DNA of 64,000 nucleotides from Gillisella vitis (GCF_021559775.1 NZ_CP056047.1:558001-622000), one strand, 5' to 3'; positions 34,459 to 44,851 are shown, counted from the stretch's first letter. Notes: generated by a model from the sequence alone, not told the origin. Numbers and translations: made by a program.

Positions 34459-35389
34459 GGGAAGTGCTTGGTCCGTTGATGCTTACGAAATAAGCATCCA
34501 ACTCCGCAGTCCTAAAACGGTTATTGTGGAGGGTAAATACGATAAGTCGCTCGTAGAGCGGGTTTTTATAGAAAGCTGCGTCGGTTCTCGGGATGTAGTT
34601 GTCGACACCGCTGACATGATCTCTGGCGATGATTTTTCGGGATTAGGTAATAAAGATAAACTTATCTCTCTCTGGAGTTCCTTCGCCGCGGATATAAAGT
34701 CTTCAGGCCGCATTATAATGATTACTGATCGTGAATGGGACGGATTAACGTCACAAGACGATTGTGTATCTGTAACCAACTGGGTGGAACATACGCGTAT
34801 TGGAGATTTCCAGTTTCAAACACTAGGACACTCAGTAGAAAATTATGGCTTCAGGTTGGAGTTTATCCTTGAATATATAAAGCATTTTGGGTGCGGTCTT
34901 CACTCGCACGAAGTGGAATCGGCGCTGATTCGATGGTTTCCCTCAATAGTATCTTTAGCTGCGTCTTTTTCTCTAGAATCCAAAAAGCGAAGCATCATCA
35001 ATAGATGTGGTGGGGTATTTTCTGTAGATCACTTTATCTTCACCGAGGGTGTTGAGATTGCTCATGGTATGATAGACTCTTTGGAGTCTCGGGGCATCCA
35101 AAATGCCGGAGAATTCATTGAAAAGGTGAACAAATTAGCGTCTGAGATTAGAGCGAATTTCAACGCCCACATACATCTTTTGGCACATGGACATCTCGGA
35201 GAAGATCTAATCTGGGCAACGGTGGGCGCACTGCTTAAAGGTGAAGGTCTTAGCACCAAAGTTTGTGAGGAATTAGCATTTTCACGTAGAGACGAAAGAC
35301 TTCGCTTTTACCACGGCTGGCTGTCCAAAATTGACTCTAATGAGCGCCGTCCAATCGATGAACTCGTCGCGATAATCAATTTCGGGTAG
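34451..35389 (+). CDS. DUF4435/TOPRIM effector, PARIS AriB-like
   Basis: 312 aa. GTG start at 34451 with GGAGGAG just upstream, overlapping the ATPase gene by 8 bp. TOPRIM-type marks are the early Glu in KTVIVEGKYDKSLVERVF and the acidic patch IIMITDREWDG. A following LGHSVENYGFRLEFILEYIK fits DUF4435. Known AriB is a nuclease that cuts tRNA when released by AriA, stopping phage growth. AT-rich like its partner. I assign it from gene order, size and motifs; a related but non-PARIS AAA-DUF4435 module is possible. Confidence 0.78.
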   Translation: MSEGSAWSVDAYEISIQLRSPKTVIVEGKYDKSLVERVFIESCVGSRDVVVDTADMISGDDFSGLGNKDKLISLWSSFAADIKSSGRIIMITDREWDGLTSQDDCVSVTNWVEHTRIGDFQFQTLGHSVENYGFRLEFILEYIKHFGCGLHSHEVESALIRWFPSIVSLAASFSLESKKRSIINRCGGVFSVDHFIFTEGVEIAHGMIDSLESRGIQNAGEFIEKVNKLASEIRANFNAHIHLLAHGHLGEDLIWATVGALLKGEGLSTKVCEELAFSRRDERLRFYHGWLSKIDSNERRPIDELVAIINFG

Positions 35390-35824
35390 TGCTGATGACA
35401 TGGAGCCGTCCGCGTCATCAATTCGACGAACGCATTCGAAGGTCCGGAATGTCGCATATATCGAACGTCCTTATACCCGAGGCGGGACCCTTAACCTAAT
35501 TTTCTGCTTCGGCGAATGCCGCCACTCTGCATAGGGACAATTCTAATGCCGACGATAGGCTGAGAGCGACATTGAGACATATCTGTGTGACGAGGTCCGC
35601 TTTACGCGCCGTCTTACTGATTGTGGTCAGCCCCCTCTCGGCCCCAAAGCGAGCATAAGGGCGCTTGCAACCTCATTTCCCAAAGAGATCCAGCCTACAG
35701 CAATCGTCACCCCAGCTTCGCCTCCTCATCCGCCTACTGCACCTTCTCCCCCCAATTTTTCAAAAAGGAAGGGAGGATAGGAGCCATCCACCCTTCACCA
35801 ACCAGCCAACCCCCTCACGCCTGC
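35390..35824. other. intergenic, nothing recognised
   Basis: 435 bp between the AriB-like gene and a converging chemoreceptor gene. No gene, repeat or strong hairpin seen. The 3' half returns to host-like composition. Confidence 0.4.
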
Positions 35825-37642
35825 TTACGCCGCATAACGGTTGTCGAAGCCTCTCGATCCGCCGGGAACGATGAAGCGGGAGACCAGTTGCTGCAAGCGC
35901 ACGCTCTCCTGCGCAAGGTTGGCGCTGGCGGCGCTGGTTTCTTCCACCATGGCGGCGTTCTGCTGGGTCACCTGGTCCATCTGGTTGACGGCAGTATTGA
36001 CCTCCGACAGGCCGACCGATTGTTCACGCGAGGAGGTGGCGATGGCGTCCATCAGGCCGTTGATCGTCGTGACGTGATGCTCGATGGCTTTCAGCACGTC
36101 GCCGGTTTCCTGAACCTGACGCACGCCGTTTTCCACTTCCTGGGTGGATTTGTTGATCAGTTCCTTGATTTCGCGCGCGGCCTTGGCCGACCTTTGCGCC
36201 AGTTCGCGCACTTCGGTGGCAACCACGGCAAAGCCACGGCCCGCTTCGCCTGCACGGGCGGCTTCAACGCCTGCATTCAGGGCCAGAAGATTAGTCTGGA
36301 AGGCAATCTCATCGATGACGGTGATGATATTGGAAATCTGGTTGGAGGAGTGCTCGATGCGCTGCATGGCGCTGATGGCTTCGCCAACCACCTGGCCTGA
36401 ATGCACCGCGCTGCTATTGGCTTCCTTGGCCACGCCACGTGCTTCCTCGACACGCTTTGAGGAATTGCTGACATTGACGGTGATCTGGTCGAGTGCGGCA
36501 GCGGTCTCTTCCAGAGATGCGGCTTGCTGTTCCGTGCGCTTGGAAAGGTCGTCCGCACTTTGGCTGACTTCGCGTGAGCCATCGCTGATAGCGTTAGCAG
36601 AGGTGGCAACGGTTGCAATCGTGCTGCCCAATTGGGCGACAGCGGTATTCAGATCAAGGCGCAGAGCGTCAAATTCCGGGGCAAACGGTTCGTTCAGTTC
36701 AAACCCGAGGTCGCCTGCGGCCAAGCGCTTCAGGCCGGATGCCAGACCTGCGGTGGCTTCCTGCAACTTCTTCTGTGCTGCGGCTTCGGCTTCCTGCTGA
36801 AGGCGCAGCTTGTCGGCTTCGGCCTTCTGGCGGTTGTTGGCAGCTTCGGCTTCCAGGGCGCGGCTGTGGAGAATGCCGTCCTTGAACACCTGAAGGGCTG
36901 CGGCCATCGCGCCGATTTCATCCTTGCGGCTCATATACGGCACGCTGCCGCTGGTATCGCCGGAAGACAAGGTCCGCATAGTGTCCGTCATATGCTTCAA
37001 GGGACGCACGACCCGCAGGCTGCTGATCAGTGCCGCACCGATGCCGATGCTGAACGCCAGAGCAAGAGCGATATAGGTCACGGTCGTGGCCAGGGAAATT
37101 TGCTCAGCGTTGGAGGCGCCCTCGTCTTTAACGTTGCTGGCCAGATCGTCAACAGCGGCCTGGATATCGTCACCGGCCTTGGCATAGGTCGCCAGGGATT
37201 CTCCCAGAAACAGCTGTTTTGCCTCATCGGCACTGCCGCTATCCGTCAATGTCTTGACCTTCTGCCACAATTGCTCGGCCTTGGCCCAATCCTTGGAGAA
37301 GGTGTCGTAAAGCGCCTGGTCTTCTTTGTCGACGATCAGCGGCTCATACTGCTTTCTAGACTGCGCGAGTGCGTCATAGGCCTGATTCAGTGATCCCAGA
37401 AAGATGGCTCGTTGCTCAGGTGTGGCGGCGCTGCGATAATTGCTCTGCGCAACGCGGATATCGCCCAGGTCGGCATTGATCTGCCCCATGAGGATGAAGG
37501 AGGGGACCCGCTTATCAACGATCTGATTGGTCCCAACCGATATGGTGTTCAGCGAAGTCACCGCATAAATGCCCTGGCCGACCACGACCAGAAGAATGAC
37601 TGCGAACAGTGATATGAGAAGTTGGCCAAGAGAGATGCGCAT
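35825..37642 (-). CDS. methyl-accepting chemotaxis protein (4HB sensor) 3
   Basis: 605 aa. TM1 at residues ~7-28, a four-helix-bundle periplasmic domain ~30-185 (Tar-like 4HB), TM2 ~188-210, HAMP, a long coiled coil (ALEAEAANNRQKAEADKLRL), and the signalling tip [20 protein letters not shown]. The end GSRGFDNRYAA lacks a CheR-tether motif. GGAG upstream of ATG 37642. Different sensor class from the two dCache receptors, so a different ligand is expected. Confidence 0.92.
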   Translation of the reverse strand: MRISLGQLLISLFAVILLVVVGQGIYAVTSLNTISVGTNQIVDKRVPSFILMGQINADLGDIRVAQSNYRSAATPEQRAIFLGSLNQAYDALAQSRKQYEPLIVDKEDQALYDTFSKDWAKAEQLWQKVKTLTDSGSADEAKQLFLGESLATYAKAGDDIQAAVDDLASNVKDEGASNAEQISLATTVTYIALALAFSIGIGAALISSLRVVRPLKHMTDTMRTLSSGDTSGSVPYMSRKDEIGAMAAALQVFKDGILHSRALEAEAANNRQKAEADKLRLQQEAEAAAQKKLQEATAGLASGLKRLAAGDLGFELNEPFAPEFDALRLDLNTAVAQLGSTIATVATSANAISDGSREVSQSADDLSKRTEQQAASLEETAAALDQITVNVSNSSKRVEEARGVAKEANSSAVHSGQVVGEAISAMQRIEHSSNQISNIITVIDEIAFQTNLLALNAGVEAARAGEAGRGFAVVATEVRELAQRSAKAAREIKELINKSTQEVENGVRQVQETGDVLKAIEHHVTTINGLMDAIATSSREQSVGLSEVNTAVNQMDQVTQQNAAMVEETSAASANLAQESVRLQQLVSRFIVPGGSRGFDNRYAA

Positions 37643-37984
37643 TATTTAAATCTCCGGAGCCGCACGGCCCGCTTTCTTGCAGGGTTACCATTGGGATATT
37701 GCCAGCCGCGATTGTTATGGCAAATAGGTTTAAATATTAATAATGTTGAATAATGTCAAAAACCCCAGCCAACGCTTTGATTTTCCCGTAAAAATAGAAG
37801 GGCAAAAGACGCTCTCGTCTTGAGAGGCTAAAGCCAACGCAAATCGCGTACTTGCAGTACTGTTTTCGGTATTCTGTCACGATCCCGCGATATACTGTCT
37901 TGCTTATGCCATGGTCACGGTTTCAAACCACCTGACGTTTGATGCCAGAACGGGCAATGAGCGGGCAAGGCAAGGGATAGAAAG
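37643..37984. other. divergent promoter region of the MCP and uppP genes
   Basis: 340 bp with an AT-rich stretch at 37720-37800. Promoters for both directions are expected here, but no box is certain. Confidence 0.35.
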
Positions 37985-38857
37985 ATGGCGGATGCATGCG
38001 TGGTGGGTTCGGCAACGGGCTTTGTCGATCTGAGTTTTATCCAGACCGCGTTTCTAGGCGTGGTGCAGGGGGTGACGGAACTGGTGCCGGTGTCGTCCTC
38101 GGCCCATATGCGGGTGGTGCCAGCGCTGCTGGGCTGGCCCGATCCGGGCGCTGCCTTTTCAGCCGCCATGCAGATGGCGGCGCTGGTCGGCGTGATCAGC
38201 TATTTCTGGCGCGATATTTACGGACTGGCCAGTGGCTCGATCAGCGCCGTGAAACGCCGCGACTTCGAGAATTTCGATTTCCAGCTGGTGCTGTGGATTC
38301 TGATCGCCACGCTGCCGATCATCGTCGCCGGGCTGGCGCTGTCGCATACGCTGAACAGCTGCGGTTCGCCGCTGCGTAGCCTCTGGGCTGTGGGGCTGGC
38401 CTGTCTGGTCATGGGCGGGCTGTTGGCCGCCACCGAGCTTCTGGCCAAACATCGCCGCGACCTGCCCAGCATCCGCCCGCTGGATATTCTTCTCGTCGGC
38501 ATCGCCCAGGTCGGCGCGCTGATCCCCGGTGTGTCGCGTTCCGGCGCGACGATGACGGCGGCGCTGGCGCTGGGCTTCAAGCGTGAGGAAGCAGCGCGCT
38601 TTTCCTTCCTGCTCGGCCTGCCAGCCATTCTTCTGGCTGGTCTCAAGGAGGTCTGGGAATTGCACAAGCTGGCGCTGGACAGCCATGGCTGGGCGCTGCT
38701 GGGTGTCGGCCTGGTGGCCGGTGGCATCTCCTCGCTCATCGCGATCTGGGGTCTGATGCGCTTTCTGGAGCGTTTCTCCACCTGGCCATTCGTGATCTAC
38801 CGGATCATTCTGGGCGTGGTCCTGCTGGCGGCGGCCGCCTCCGGCATGGCGTCCTAA
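37985..38857 (+). CDS. uppP: undecaprenyl-diphosphatase
   Basis: 290 aa integral membrane enzyme recycling undecaprenyl pyrophosphate for cell-wall and LPS synthesis; extra copies give bacitracin resistance. Both signature regions are present: [20 protein letters not shown] and [20 protein letters not shown] (with the SR-SGAT catalytic segment). Around eight hydrophobic segments. AAGGG upstream of ATG 37985. Confidence 0.94.
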   Translation: MADACVVGSATGFVDLSFIQTAFLGVVQGVTELVPVSSSAHMRVVPALLGWPDPGAAFSAAMQMAALVGVISYFWRDIYGLASGSISAVKRRDFENFDFQLVLWILIATLPIIVAGLALSHTLNSCGSPLRSLWAVGLACLVMGGLLAATELLAKHRRDLPSIRPLDILLVGIAQVGALIPGVSRSGATMTAALALGFKREEAARFSFLLGLPAILLAGLKEVWELHKLALDSHGWALLGVGLVAGGISSLIAIWGLMRFLERFSTWPFVIYRIILGVVLLAAAASGMAS

Positions 38858-38882
38858 ACCTGGGCCTCGTAATCCGGGGCCT

Positions 38883-39668
38883 TCAAACCACCTGCATCGC
38901 GCCGGGGCCAGGCACGGCACCCGGCGGCACTTTGCCCATGATGATCATGCCCAGCACTTCATCCTTGGTGACATCCTGCGTCCGGGCATGGCCGACCACC
39001 TTGCCGTTTTTCATCACGAACACCCGGTCGGCCAGATCGAAGACATCGTGAATGTCATGGCTGATCAGGAAAATGCCGATGCCTTCCTTTTTCAGTTGCA
39101 GGATCAGCTCGCCCACCTGGGCGGTTTCCTGAGGACCAAGCGCTGCGGTCGGCTCATCCATGATCAGGATGCGGGCATCAAACAGGATGGCGCGGGCTAT
39201 GGCCACCGATTGCCGCTGGCCGCCTGACAAGGCTTTCACCGGCTCCTTGAATCGCTGGAAATTCGGATTGAGCCGCCCCATCACCTCACGCGCCTTGGCC
39301 TCCATAGCGACATCATCCAGCGTGCCCCAGGGGGTACGCAGCTCGCGTCCCAGATAGAGATTGGCGGCGGCATCGACATTGTCGGCGACGGCCAGTGTCT
39401 GGTAGATGGTCTCGATGCCGTGGCGCTTGGCATCACGCGGATTGTTGATGTCGGCTGGCTGGCCATTGATCAGGATTTCGCCGGTATCGCGTTTATAAGC
39501 GCCCGACAGGATCTTGATCAGCGTCGATTTGCCCGCACCGTTATGGCCGAGCAGGGCGACGACTTCGCCTGCGTGAAGATCCACCGAGGCATCATCGACG
39601 GCATGAATACCGCCGAAGGAGATGGAGATATTCTTCATTTCCACAAGAGGCGTGTTCTGTTGTGTCAT
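38883..39668 (-). CDS. sugar ABC transporter ATPase (xylose/fructose type)
   Basis: 261 aa, a single nucleotide-binding domain. Walker [21 protein letters not shown], signature [19 protein letters not shown], Walker [15 protein letters not shown], and switch His ISHDIHDVF. Canonical XylG and RbsA have two fused ATPase halves of ~500 aa; this one has one half, as in the rhizobial FrcA system, so it should act as a homodimer. GCAGGAG upstream of ATG 39668. Last gene of a binding protein-permease-ATPase operon. Confidence 0.9.
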   Translation of the reverse strand: MTQQNTPLVEMKNISISFGGIHAVDDASVDLHAGEVVALLGHNGAGKSTLIKILSGAYKRDTGEILINGQPADINNPRDAKRHGIETIYQTLAVADNVDAAANLYLGRELRTPWGTLDDVAMEAKAREVMGRLNPNFQRFKEPVKALSGGQRQSVAIARAILFDARILIMDEPTAALGPQETAQVGELILQLKKEGIGIFLISHDIHDVFDLADRVFVMKNGKVVGHARTQDVTKDEVLGMIIMGKVPPGAVPGPGAMQVV

Positions 39669-39685
39669 AACGTTTCTCCTGCTTT

Positions 39686-40999
39686 TTATCGGGTGCGGGC
39701 GCGGTAAACCGTATCCAGCCAGACAGCGACGACCAGCACCATGCCGATGACGATGCTTTGCAGCGGCGTATCCATGCCCAGCAGCACCATGCCCGAATTC
39801 AGCGATTGCATGACGATGGCACCCAATACCGCACCGGCAATGGTGCCGGCCCCGCCGGCCAGCGATGTGCCGCCAATCACGGCTGCGGCAATGGTGTAAA
39901 GCTCGTCCAGCGTGCCCTGCGCATTGGTGGCGGCATTGAGACGGGCGGTGGAAATCGCTGCGGCAATGGCGCAGAGCGCGCCCATCAACGCAAAGATCCG
40001 CACTGTCACCCAGCGGGTCTTGATGCCCGCCAGCACGGCAGCTTCCGGATTGCCGCCAATGGCAAACACATAGCGGCCAAACCTTGTGCGGTTGGTGATG
40101 AAGTTCATGACCATGGCAATGCCAAGCGCGATCAACACCGGAATGGCAATACCCAGCGAAATGTCCAGCCCGCTGTCCGGCCAGGCGATATTGTTGGCCT
40201 CGGCATATTTGCGGGCCAGATTGACCGGCATGTAATAGCTGTTGAGCACGCTGACGGAGCCAAGCACCGCACCGCAGCCGATCAGTCCCATGAAATATTC
40301 AGCCCAGATCGGCTTTAGCGGAAAGCCGAACCGCTTGCGCTGACGGCGGGAATGCAGGATCGACAACACGATGAATACGCAGGCGATGATCCCGACCACC
40401 CAGCTGGCGGTGGCCCCAATCGAGCCATCCGCACCGCCGCCCATCAGGCGAAAACGGGTATCCATCGGCGCGACGGTCGCACCGCTCGTCACCATCCAGG
40501 CGCAGCCGCGCCAGACCAGCAGACCGCCGAGCGTGACGATGAAGGACGGCACGTTGAGAAAGGCAATGATCGCGCCCTGAAACGCCCCGATTGCTGCGCC
40601 GATGACAATGCCGAGCGACAGTGCCAAAACCCACATCAGCGGATGGTCGTAGCCGAGCAGCTGCGGCAGAAACTTGGTTTGGGTGACGGCCATCATCATG
40701 CCGACAAAGCCCAGGATCGATCCGACGGACAGATCGATATTGCGGGTGACGATAACCAGCACCATGCCCGTGGCCATGACCGAGACCGACGCCGCCTGGA
40801 CCGATAGGTTCCACAGATTGCGCGGGGTCAGAAACAGACCATCCGACAGAATATGGAAGCCGAACCAGATGAGCAGCAGCGCGACCACCATGCCCATCAA
40901 CCGGGTGTCGATTTCGGTAGCGTTCAGAAACCGCCGCCAGGGACTGACCGTTGACGGACGCGCACTGCTGGATGCTGCGCCAAGTGTGTGATCCACCAT
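39686..40999 (-). CDS. xylH: sugar ABC transporter permease (XylH-like)
   Basis: 437 aa, about ten hydrophobic segments in the BPD_transp_2 family. Visible are the periplasmic insert after [18 protein letters not shown] and the cytosolic coupling block [19 protein letters not shown] ahead of the C-terminal membrane segments ([20 protein letters not shown]). Partner of the ATPase 17 bp downstream and the binding protein 330 bp upstream. Substrate D-xylose or a related sugar, by family resemblance of the operon. Confidence 0.9.
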   Translation of the reverse strand: MVDHTLGAASSSARPSTVSPWRRFLNATEIDTRLMGMVVALLLIWFGFHILSDGLFLTPRNLWNLSVQAASVSVMATGMVLVIVTRNIDLSVGSILGFVGMMMAVTQTKFLPQLLGYDHPLMWVLALSLGIVIGAAIGAFQGAIIAFLNVPSFIVTLGGLLVWRGCAWMVTSGATVAPMDTRFRLMGGGADGSIGATASWVVGIIACVFIVLSILHSRRQRKRFGFPLKPIWAEYFMGLIGCGAVLGSVSVLNSYYMPVNLARKYAEANNIAWPDSGLDISLGIAIPVLIALGIAMVMNFITNRTRFGRYVFAIGGNPEAAVLAGIKTRWVTVRIFALMGALCAIAAAISTARLNAATNAQGTLDELYTIAAAVIGGTSLAGGAGTIAGAVLGAIVMQSLNSGMVLLGMDTPLQSIVIGMVLVVAVWLDTVYRARTR

Positions 41000-41102
41000 G
41001 GATCGGGTACTCCTCTATGACCTTTGGGTCTGCGCTAAGGGCCGCTTGCGTGCCAGCGTTGGTGGCGCGTATGGGATGCGTTTGATGGGCGGTGTGCGGG
41101 GT

Positions 41103-41281
41103 ACCCCCCTCTGTCCTGCCGGACATCTCCCCCTCAAGGGAGAGATCGACTCGCGGTTTATCCCTAGCAGTTCATTTCATTTCGGCATTTTGGGTTTAGC
41201 GACGGGTGATTGGAAATGAGCATTTAACTCTATCCAATCTCCCCCATGAGGGGGAGATGCCCGGCAGGGCAGAGGGGGGTA
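41103..41281. repeat. large inverted repeat with nested hairpins
   Basis: A left half starting ACCCCCCTCTGTCCTGCCGG (41103) and a right half ending CGGCAGGGCAGAGGGGGGTA (41281) are inverted copies. Each half also contains its own small dyad (for example ATCTCCCCCATGAGGGGGAG near 41238). Lies between the permease and the binding-protein genes of the xylose-type operon; similar sequence occurs at 52816-53054. A dispersed rhizobial intergenic repeat type. Confidence 0.7.
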
Positions 41282-41329
41282 AGCCACACACAGCAGCGCA
41301 TGTTTCCGCTGCGCGGCCCCCAATCGCCC

Positions 41330-42370
41330 TTACTTGCAGACCGCCACGGCTCCGGCTTTCACGCCCTGGCACAACTCGCTCTTGGTGATCCACTTGGCAT
41401 CCAGAACAACGTTGAGATTGTCCTTGGTGATGGCCTGCGGTGTCAGGAATTGCGAGTTGATTTCCACACCCTTGCTACCACCCTTGAATTTGGTGGTGTC
41501 AGGAATGTCGGTGAGTTTTTTGCCGCCAGCCAATGCCACGGCCACATCACCGGCCTTTTTGCCCAGCATGCGGCTGTCTTTCCACACCGAGACGGTCTGG
41601 GTGCCCAACGCCACGCGGTTCAGCGCCGCCTTGTCGCCATCCTGACCGGAAACCGGTACGGAACCGGCAAGCCCCTGTGCTTCCAGCGCTGCGACAACGC
41701 CGCCCGCCATGCCGTCATTGGACGAGACGACCGCATCGACCTTGTTGTTGTTGGCGGTCAAAAACTGCTCCATGTTTTTCTGGGCAATTTCCGGCTTCCA
41801 GCCATCGGTATAGGCTTCACCGACATTCTTGATCTTGCCGCTGGCCATGGCATCCTTCAGCACTTCCATCTGGCCGGAGAACACGAAATCGGCGTTCGGG
41901 TCGGTCGAGCCGCCCTTGATGAACACGTAATTGCCTGTGGGCTTGACCTTCATCACTTCCTTGGCCTGCAAGCGGCCGACTTCCTTGTTGTCGAAGGTGA
42001 TGTAATAGGTGTTGGGGTTCTCGATCAGGCGGTCGTAGCCGATGACAGGAATGCCTTCAGCCGCAGCCTTTTCGATGGCCGGGCCGATGGCGCTCGAATC
42101 CTGCGCCAGCACGATCAGTGCGTTGGCGCCTTGCGCAATCAGGCTTTCGATATCGGTCAGCTGCTTGGCGGCGGATGTCTGGGCGTCGGCGGAAATATAC
42201 TTTGCACCATGCGCCTTCAGTGCTTCCTTGATTGCGGCCTCATCGGTCTTCCAGCGCTCTTCCTGGAAGTTGGACCAGGACACGCCAACCACCAGATCCT
42301 TGGCATGAACAGGACCATAGGCGGACGTCATGACGGCAGCCACTGCCATCAGTTTCAAAACGGATTTCAT
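41330..42370 (-). CDS. xylF: periplasmic sugar-binding protein (XylF-like)
   Basis: 346 aa. Signal peptide [25 protein letters not shown]. Type I periplasmic binding fold with [20 protein letters not shown], an [19 protein letters not shown] central strand and [18 protein letters not shown]. These track D-xylose-binding XylF closely. GGGGAGG upstream of ATG 42370. First gene of the operon and divergent from a ROK regulator; a strong palindrome (42484-42504) lies between. Confidence 0.9.
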   Translation of the reverse strand: MKSVLKLMAVAAVMTSAYGPVHAKDLVVGVSWSNFQEERWKTDEAAIKEALKAHGAKYISADAQTSAAKQLTDIESLIAQGANALIVLAQDSSAIGPAIEKAAAEGIPVIGYDRLIENPNTYYITFDNKEVGRLQAKEVMKVKPTGNYVFIKGGSTDPNADFVFSGQMEVLKDAMASGKIKNVGEAYTDGWKPEIAQKNMEQFLTANNNKVDAVVSSNDGMAGGVVAALEAQGLAGSVPVSGQDGDKAALNRVALGTQTVSVWKDSRMLGKKAGDVAVALAGGKKLTDIPDTTKFKGGSKGVEINSQFLTPQAITKDNLNVVLDAKWITKSELCQGVKAGAVAVCK

Positions 42371-42483
42371 TGTAAACCTCCCCAGGTGAAGGCAGCGCGG
42401 GCAGACCTCCTCGTCCGCCGCCACGCTGCCAGAAAACTGCCTCTGTTCCCCAATCATCAGGCTCTTTCAAGCCAGACGATTGT

Positions 42484-42504
42484 TTTTCTCGACAGTCGAG
42501 AAAA
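42484..42504. promoter_or_regulatory. operator palindrome for the xylose-type operon
   Basis: TTTTCTCGA (42484-42492) and TCGAGAAAA (42496-42504) are perfect complements with a 3-bp centre. It lies 114 bp upstream of xylF and between xylF and the divergent ROK gene, the expected place for a XylR-type repressor site. Confidence 0.7.
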
Positions 42505-42769
42505 TAACTGGCAGAAGAAATTCACCCTGTCAATACGCCTGTTGTGAGCATAAACGGGTGCATGGGGCGGGACCTGCAACACCTGTGAGTTTGCCCAGGG
42601 GGAAAGGAACAGCGCTTTTCCCAAAATGACAAATGGGTCATAGAAAAATCAGACCCTGCTGGTTCAGGATGACCCAGAAGGGTTTGGGTGTTGCAGTGAA
42701 ACAGATGCTTTGGGAGGGGCATGTGGTTCAGGCAGAGATGACAGAAAACAGGAACAGGTCGGCGCATCG

Positions 42770-43972
42770 ATGCTGATGAAATCCAGCACCGAACAGATCC
42801 GCCGCCAGAATTCGGCCCTGGTTCTCGCCGCCTTGCGGGTGGAACAGGCCATGTCCCATACCCAGATCGCCGCCGTGACCGGTCTTGCCTCGGCAACAGT
42901 GACCGCCATTACCAGTGAGCTGGAACAGGCCGGTGTGATCGAGCGACATGAGCAGCAGATTGCTGGCGCACGGGGCAGACCGCGTGTCGCCCTGTCGCGC
43001 CGCCGGGATTTTGCTTATGTGATGTCGGTCAGGATTTCCTCCGACCGGCTGAATTACACCCTGTCGGATTTTCGCGGCAAGCTGATGGACCGTTTCGAGG
43101 AGCAGCGCCCGCTTGATGTGTCTGCGGCAGGCTTTATCGAAGGGCTAGGCCGCAACCTTGCCCGTCTGGCCAGCCGGTCGAAACTGGAGCCGGAAAAGGT
43201 CGCCGTTCTCTCTGTCAGTTCCAAAGGCATTGTCGATGCGGGCGGCGCAAGACTGCTCTGGACACCAGTATTCGGCCAGCAACCGCTTGACCTCAAGGCG
43301 GGCCTTGGTGATTTCGAAAAGGCCATGGCTCTGCTCAGCAACGAGACCCTGCTGGTGGCCCACGGTCTCAGCCGCCGTATGGATGCCCAGGATGGCACGT
43401 TTCGCGGCCTGATCGCGCTGTCGCTCGGCCACAGCATCGGCCTTGGTATTGCAAGGCCGATGCCGGATGGAACGGTGGCGGTCAGCGCCCCGAATTTCGG
43501 CCATATGCTCAATACCGCCGACAGCAAGTTGTGCCGCTGCGGCGCGCGCGGCTGTATCGAGGCCTCCGCCGGCTTCTACGGCATTCTGCGCATGGCGTTT
43601 GAAGTGCGGCCCGATACCATTCCCGCCAAGTTTGTGCCGATTACCGAGATGGATAAAATCGCCCTCTCGGCGCGTCAGGGCAATCGCATGGCCCAATATG
43701 CCTTCCGCCAGGCAGGGCTGGCGTTGGGCCAGGGCCTGTCACGGGTGTTCAGCCTCCACGAAACGCTCCCCGTCATCATCACCGGCCCCGGCACCCGCTA
43801 TTATGACCTGCTAGCGCAGGGCATAGAAGAGGGTCTTGCCCAATCCCTGCAAGTCCGCCTCGACGGCGCCCCGCCGATCAGCCTAGTTGGCGACGAGGCC
43901 GATCTGGTGCAGGAGGGGCATGTGGATCATGCGCTGAGGGCGATTGATGAGCGGTTGTTTGGGGGTGGGTGA
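42770..43972 (+). CDS. ROK family transcriptional repressor (XylR-like)
   Basis: 400 aa. N-terminal winged helix (EQIRRQNSALVLAALRVEQA, SHTQIAAVTGLASATVTAIT) followed by a ROK sugar-binding domain with the zinc motif LCRCGARGCIEASAG (about residue 255). In this family the sugar lowers DNA binding. Divergent from the xylose-type ABC operon, so it probably regulates that operon and itself through the palindrome at 42484. ATG 42770 chosen at the start of the helix-turn-helix. Confidence 0.88.
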   Translation: MLMKSSTEQIRRQNSALVLAALRVEQAMSHTQIAAVTGLASATVTAITSELEQAGVIERHEQQIAGARGRPRVALSRRRDFAYVMSVRISSDRLNYTLSDFRGKLMDRFEEQRPLDVSAAGFIEGLGRNLARLASRSKLEPEKVAVLSVSSKGIVDAGGARLLWTPVFGQQPLDLKAGLGDFEKAMALLSNETLLVAHGLSRRMDAQDGTFRGLIALSLGHSIGLGIARPMPDGTVAVSAPNFGHMLNTADSKLCRCGARGCIEASAGFYGILRMAFEVRPDTIPAKFVPITEMDKIALSARQGNRMAQYAFRQAGLALGQGLSRVFSLHETLPVIITGPGTRYYDLLAQGIEEGLAQSLQVRLDGAPPISLVGDEADLVQEGHVDHALRAIDERLFGGG

Positions 43973-44003
43973 GGCGTAGCAGCCTCCCAAATGCCCAGCA
44001 GGT

Positions 44004-44432
44004 TCAGCCCCGCTTGGTCACACTGACCATTTGCTTTTCAACCATATCGATGATGCGCGCCAGCACCTCTTCAAAAAACGCTTTCGGCAGCATTCCATAA
44101 TCCACTCTGGATGGAGCGGATGGAAGGTTACGCAGATGGATTCCAGGCCATAAAAATCGATTGGTCTCACCGAGACGAATGTAATTCCCGCTATCGTCAA
44201 GGCCACATTGCCTGCAAATATCGGAGGGGATTTCGATGGAGAGATGTTCTTCTCCCGATTCGGGAGGAGAGTGCGTGATCGGGATAACCGTCACCAAGCC
44301 AGTTTTCTTGGACGACAAGATTATAGCGCAAGGTCGATCCTTGTCACCAATCGTAAATCCGCTCAACTCGTCTTTGCGCAAGAGGTAATTGTAACGAACG
44401 ACAAGACCAGGAATAGGGTCCGGATAGGTCAC
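44004..44432 (-). CDS. PemK/MazF-like toxin candidate
   Basis: 142 aa. The early part reads like a PemK/MazF fold: IPGLVVRYNYL, DKDRPCAIILSS and VTVIPITHSPP, then SGNYIRLGETNRFLWPG. This family cuts RNA. Its start overlaps the stop of the small upstream gene by 4 bp (ATGA), which is typical of toxin-antitoxin pairs. It is longer than classical MazF and the match is by pattern only, so the toxin role is likely but not certain. Confidence 0.62.
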   Translation of the reverse strand: MTYPDPIPGLVVRYNYLLRKDELSGFTIGDKDRPCAIILSSKKTGLVTVIPITHSPPESGEEHLSIEIPSDICRQCGLDDSGNYIRLGETNRFLWPGIHLRNLPSAPSRVDYGMLPKAFFEEVLARIIDMVEKQMVSVTKRG

Positions 44433-44683
44433 TTAGAGATGACGCCCCATTCGGTGTCCCGAAGCTCCGCAAGCATGTCCTCGTCGAATTCGCTGAAGGT
44501 GACGACCTGCCGTTCCATTTTTTTCAAATGCCGATAATGTTCCAGCTCACGGGCGCTGAGATAACCGCCGATCACCCGCTCATGGGAGGTGATCTCGATC
44601 ACCCCGGCAGCATGGGCCTCATCCTGATACTGGGCAAAATGACGGGAAAATTGGGTCGCGGATACCCGCATTGCATCTGCCAT
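44429..44683 (-). CDS. Phd/YefM-like antitoxin candidate
   Basis: 84 aa. The N-terminus MRVSATQFSRHFAQYQDEAH followed by VIEITSHERVIGGYLSARE fits the Phd/YefM antitoxin fold (DNA-binding N-terminus, toxin-neutralising C-terminus). The tail is acidic (FSEFDEDMLAELRD). AAAGGAG upstream of ATG 44683. It precedes and overlaps the toxin gene; autoregulation through the region 44690-44740 is expected. Confidence 0.68.
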   Translation of the reverse strand: MADAMRVSATQFSRHFAQYQDEAHAAGVIEITSHERVIGGYLSARELEHYRHLKKMERQVVTFSEFDEDMLAELRDTEWGVISK

Positions 44684-44851
44684 GGCCCGTCTCCTTTAAT
44701 AAAGGTGTAAAATACGTAATTTGCGCAAAATGTCAATGAGAGTCGATAGAACTTCGGTCGATCAGCCAGCCGCAACTCGATAATCGGCTTATTTAACGTG
44801 ACTGTGCTCCAGAGAACCTACAGTGCGGCACACTCTTTCGGTACAAAGGAT

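Noticed and set aside
35621-36400. Plus-strand ORF of 259 codons at the end of MCP 3
   Set aside because: Antisense to the conserved chemoreceptor signalling tip; shadow.
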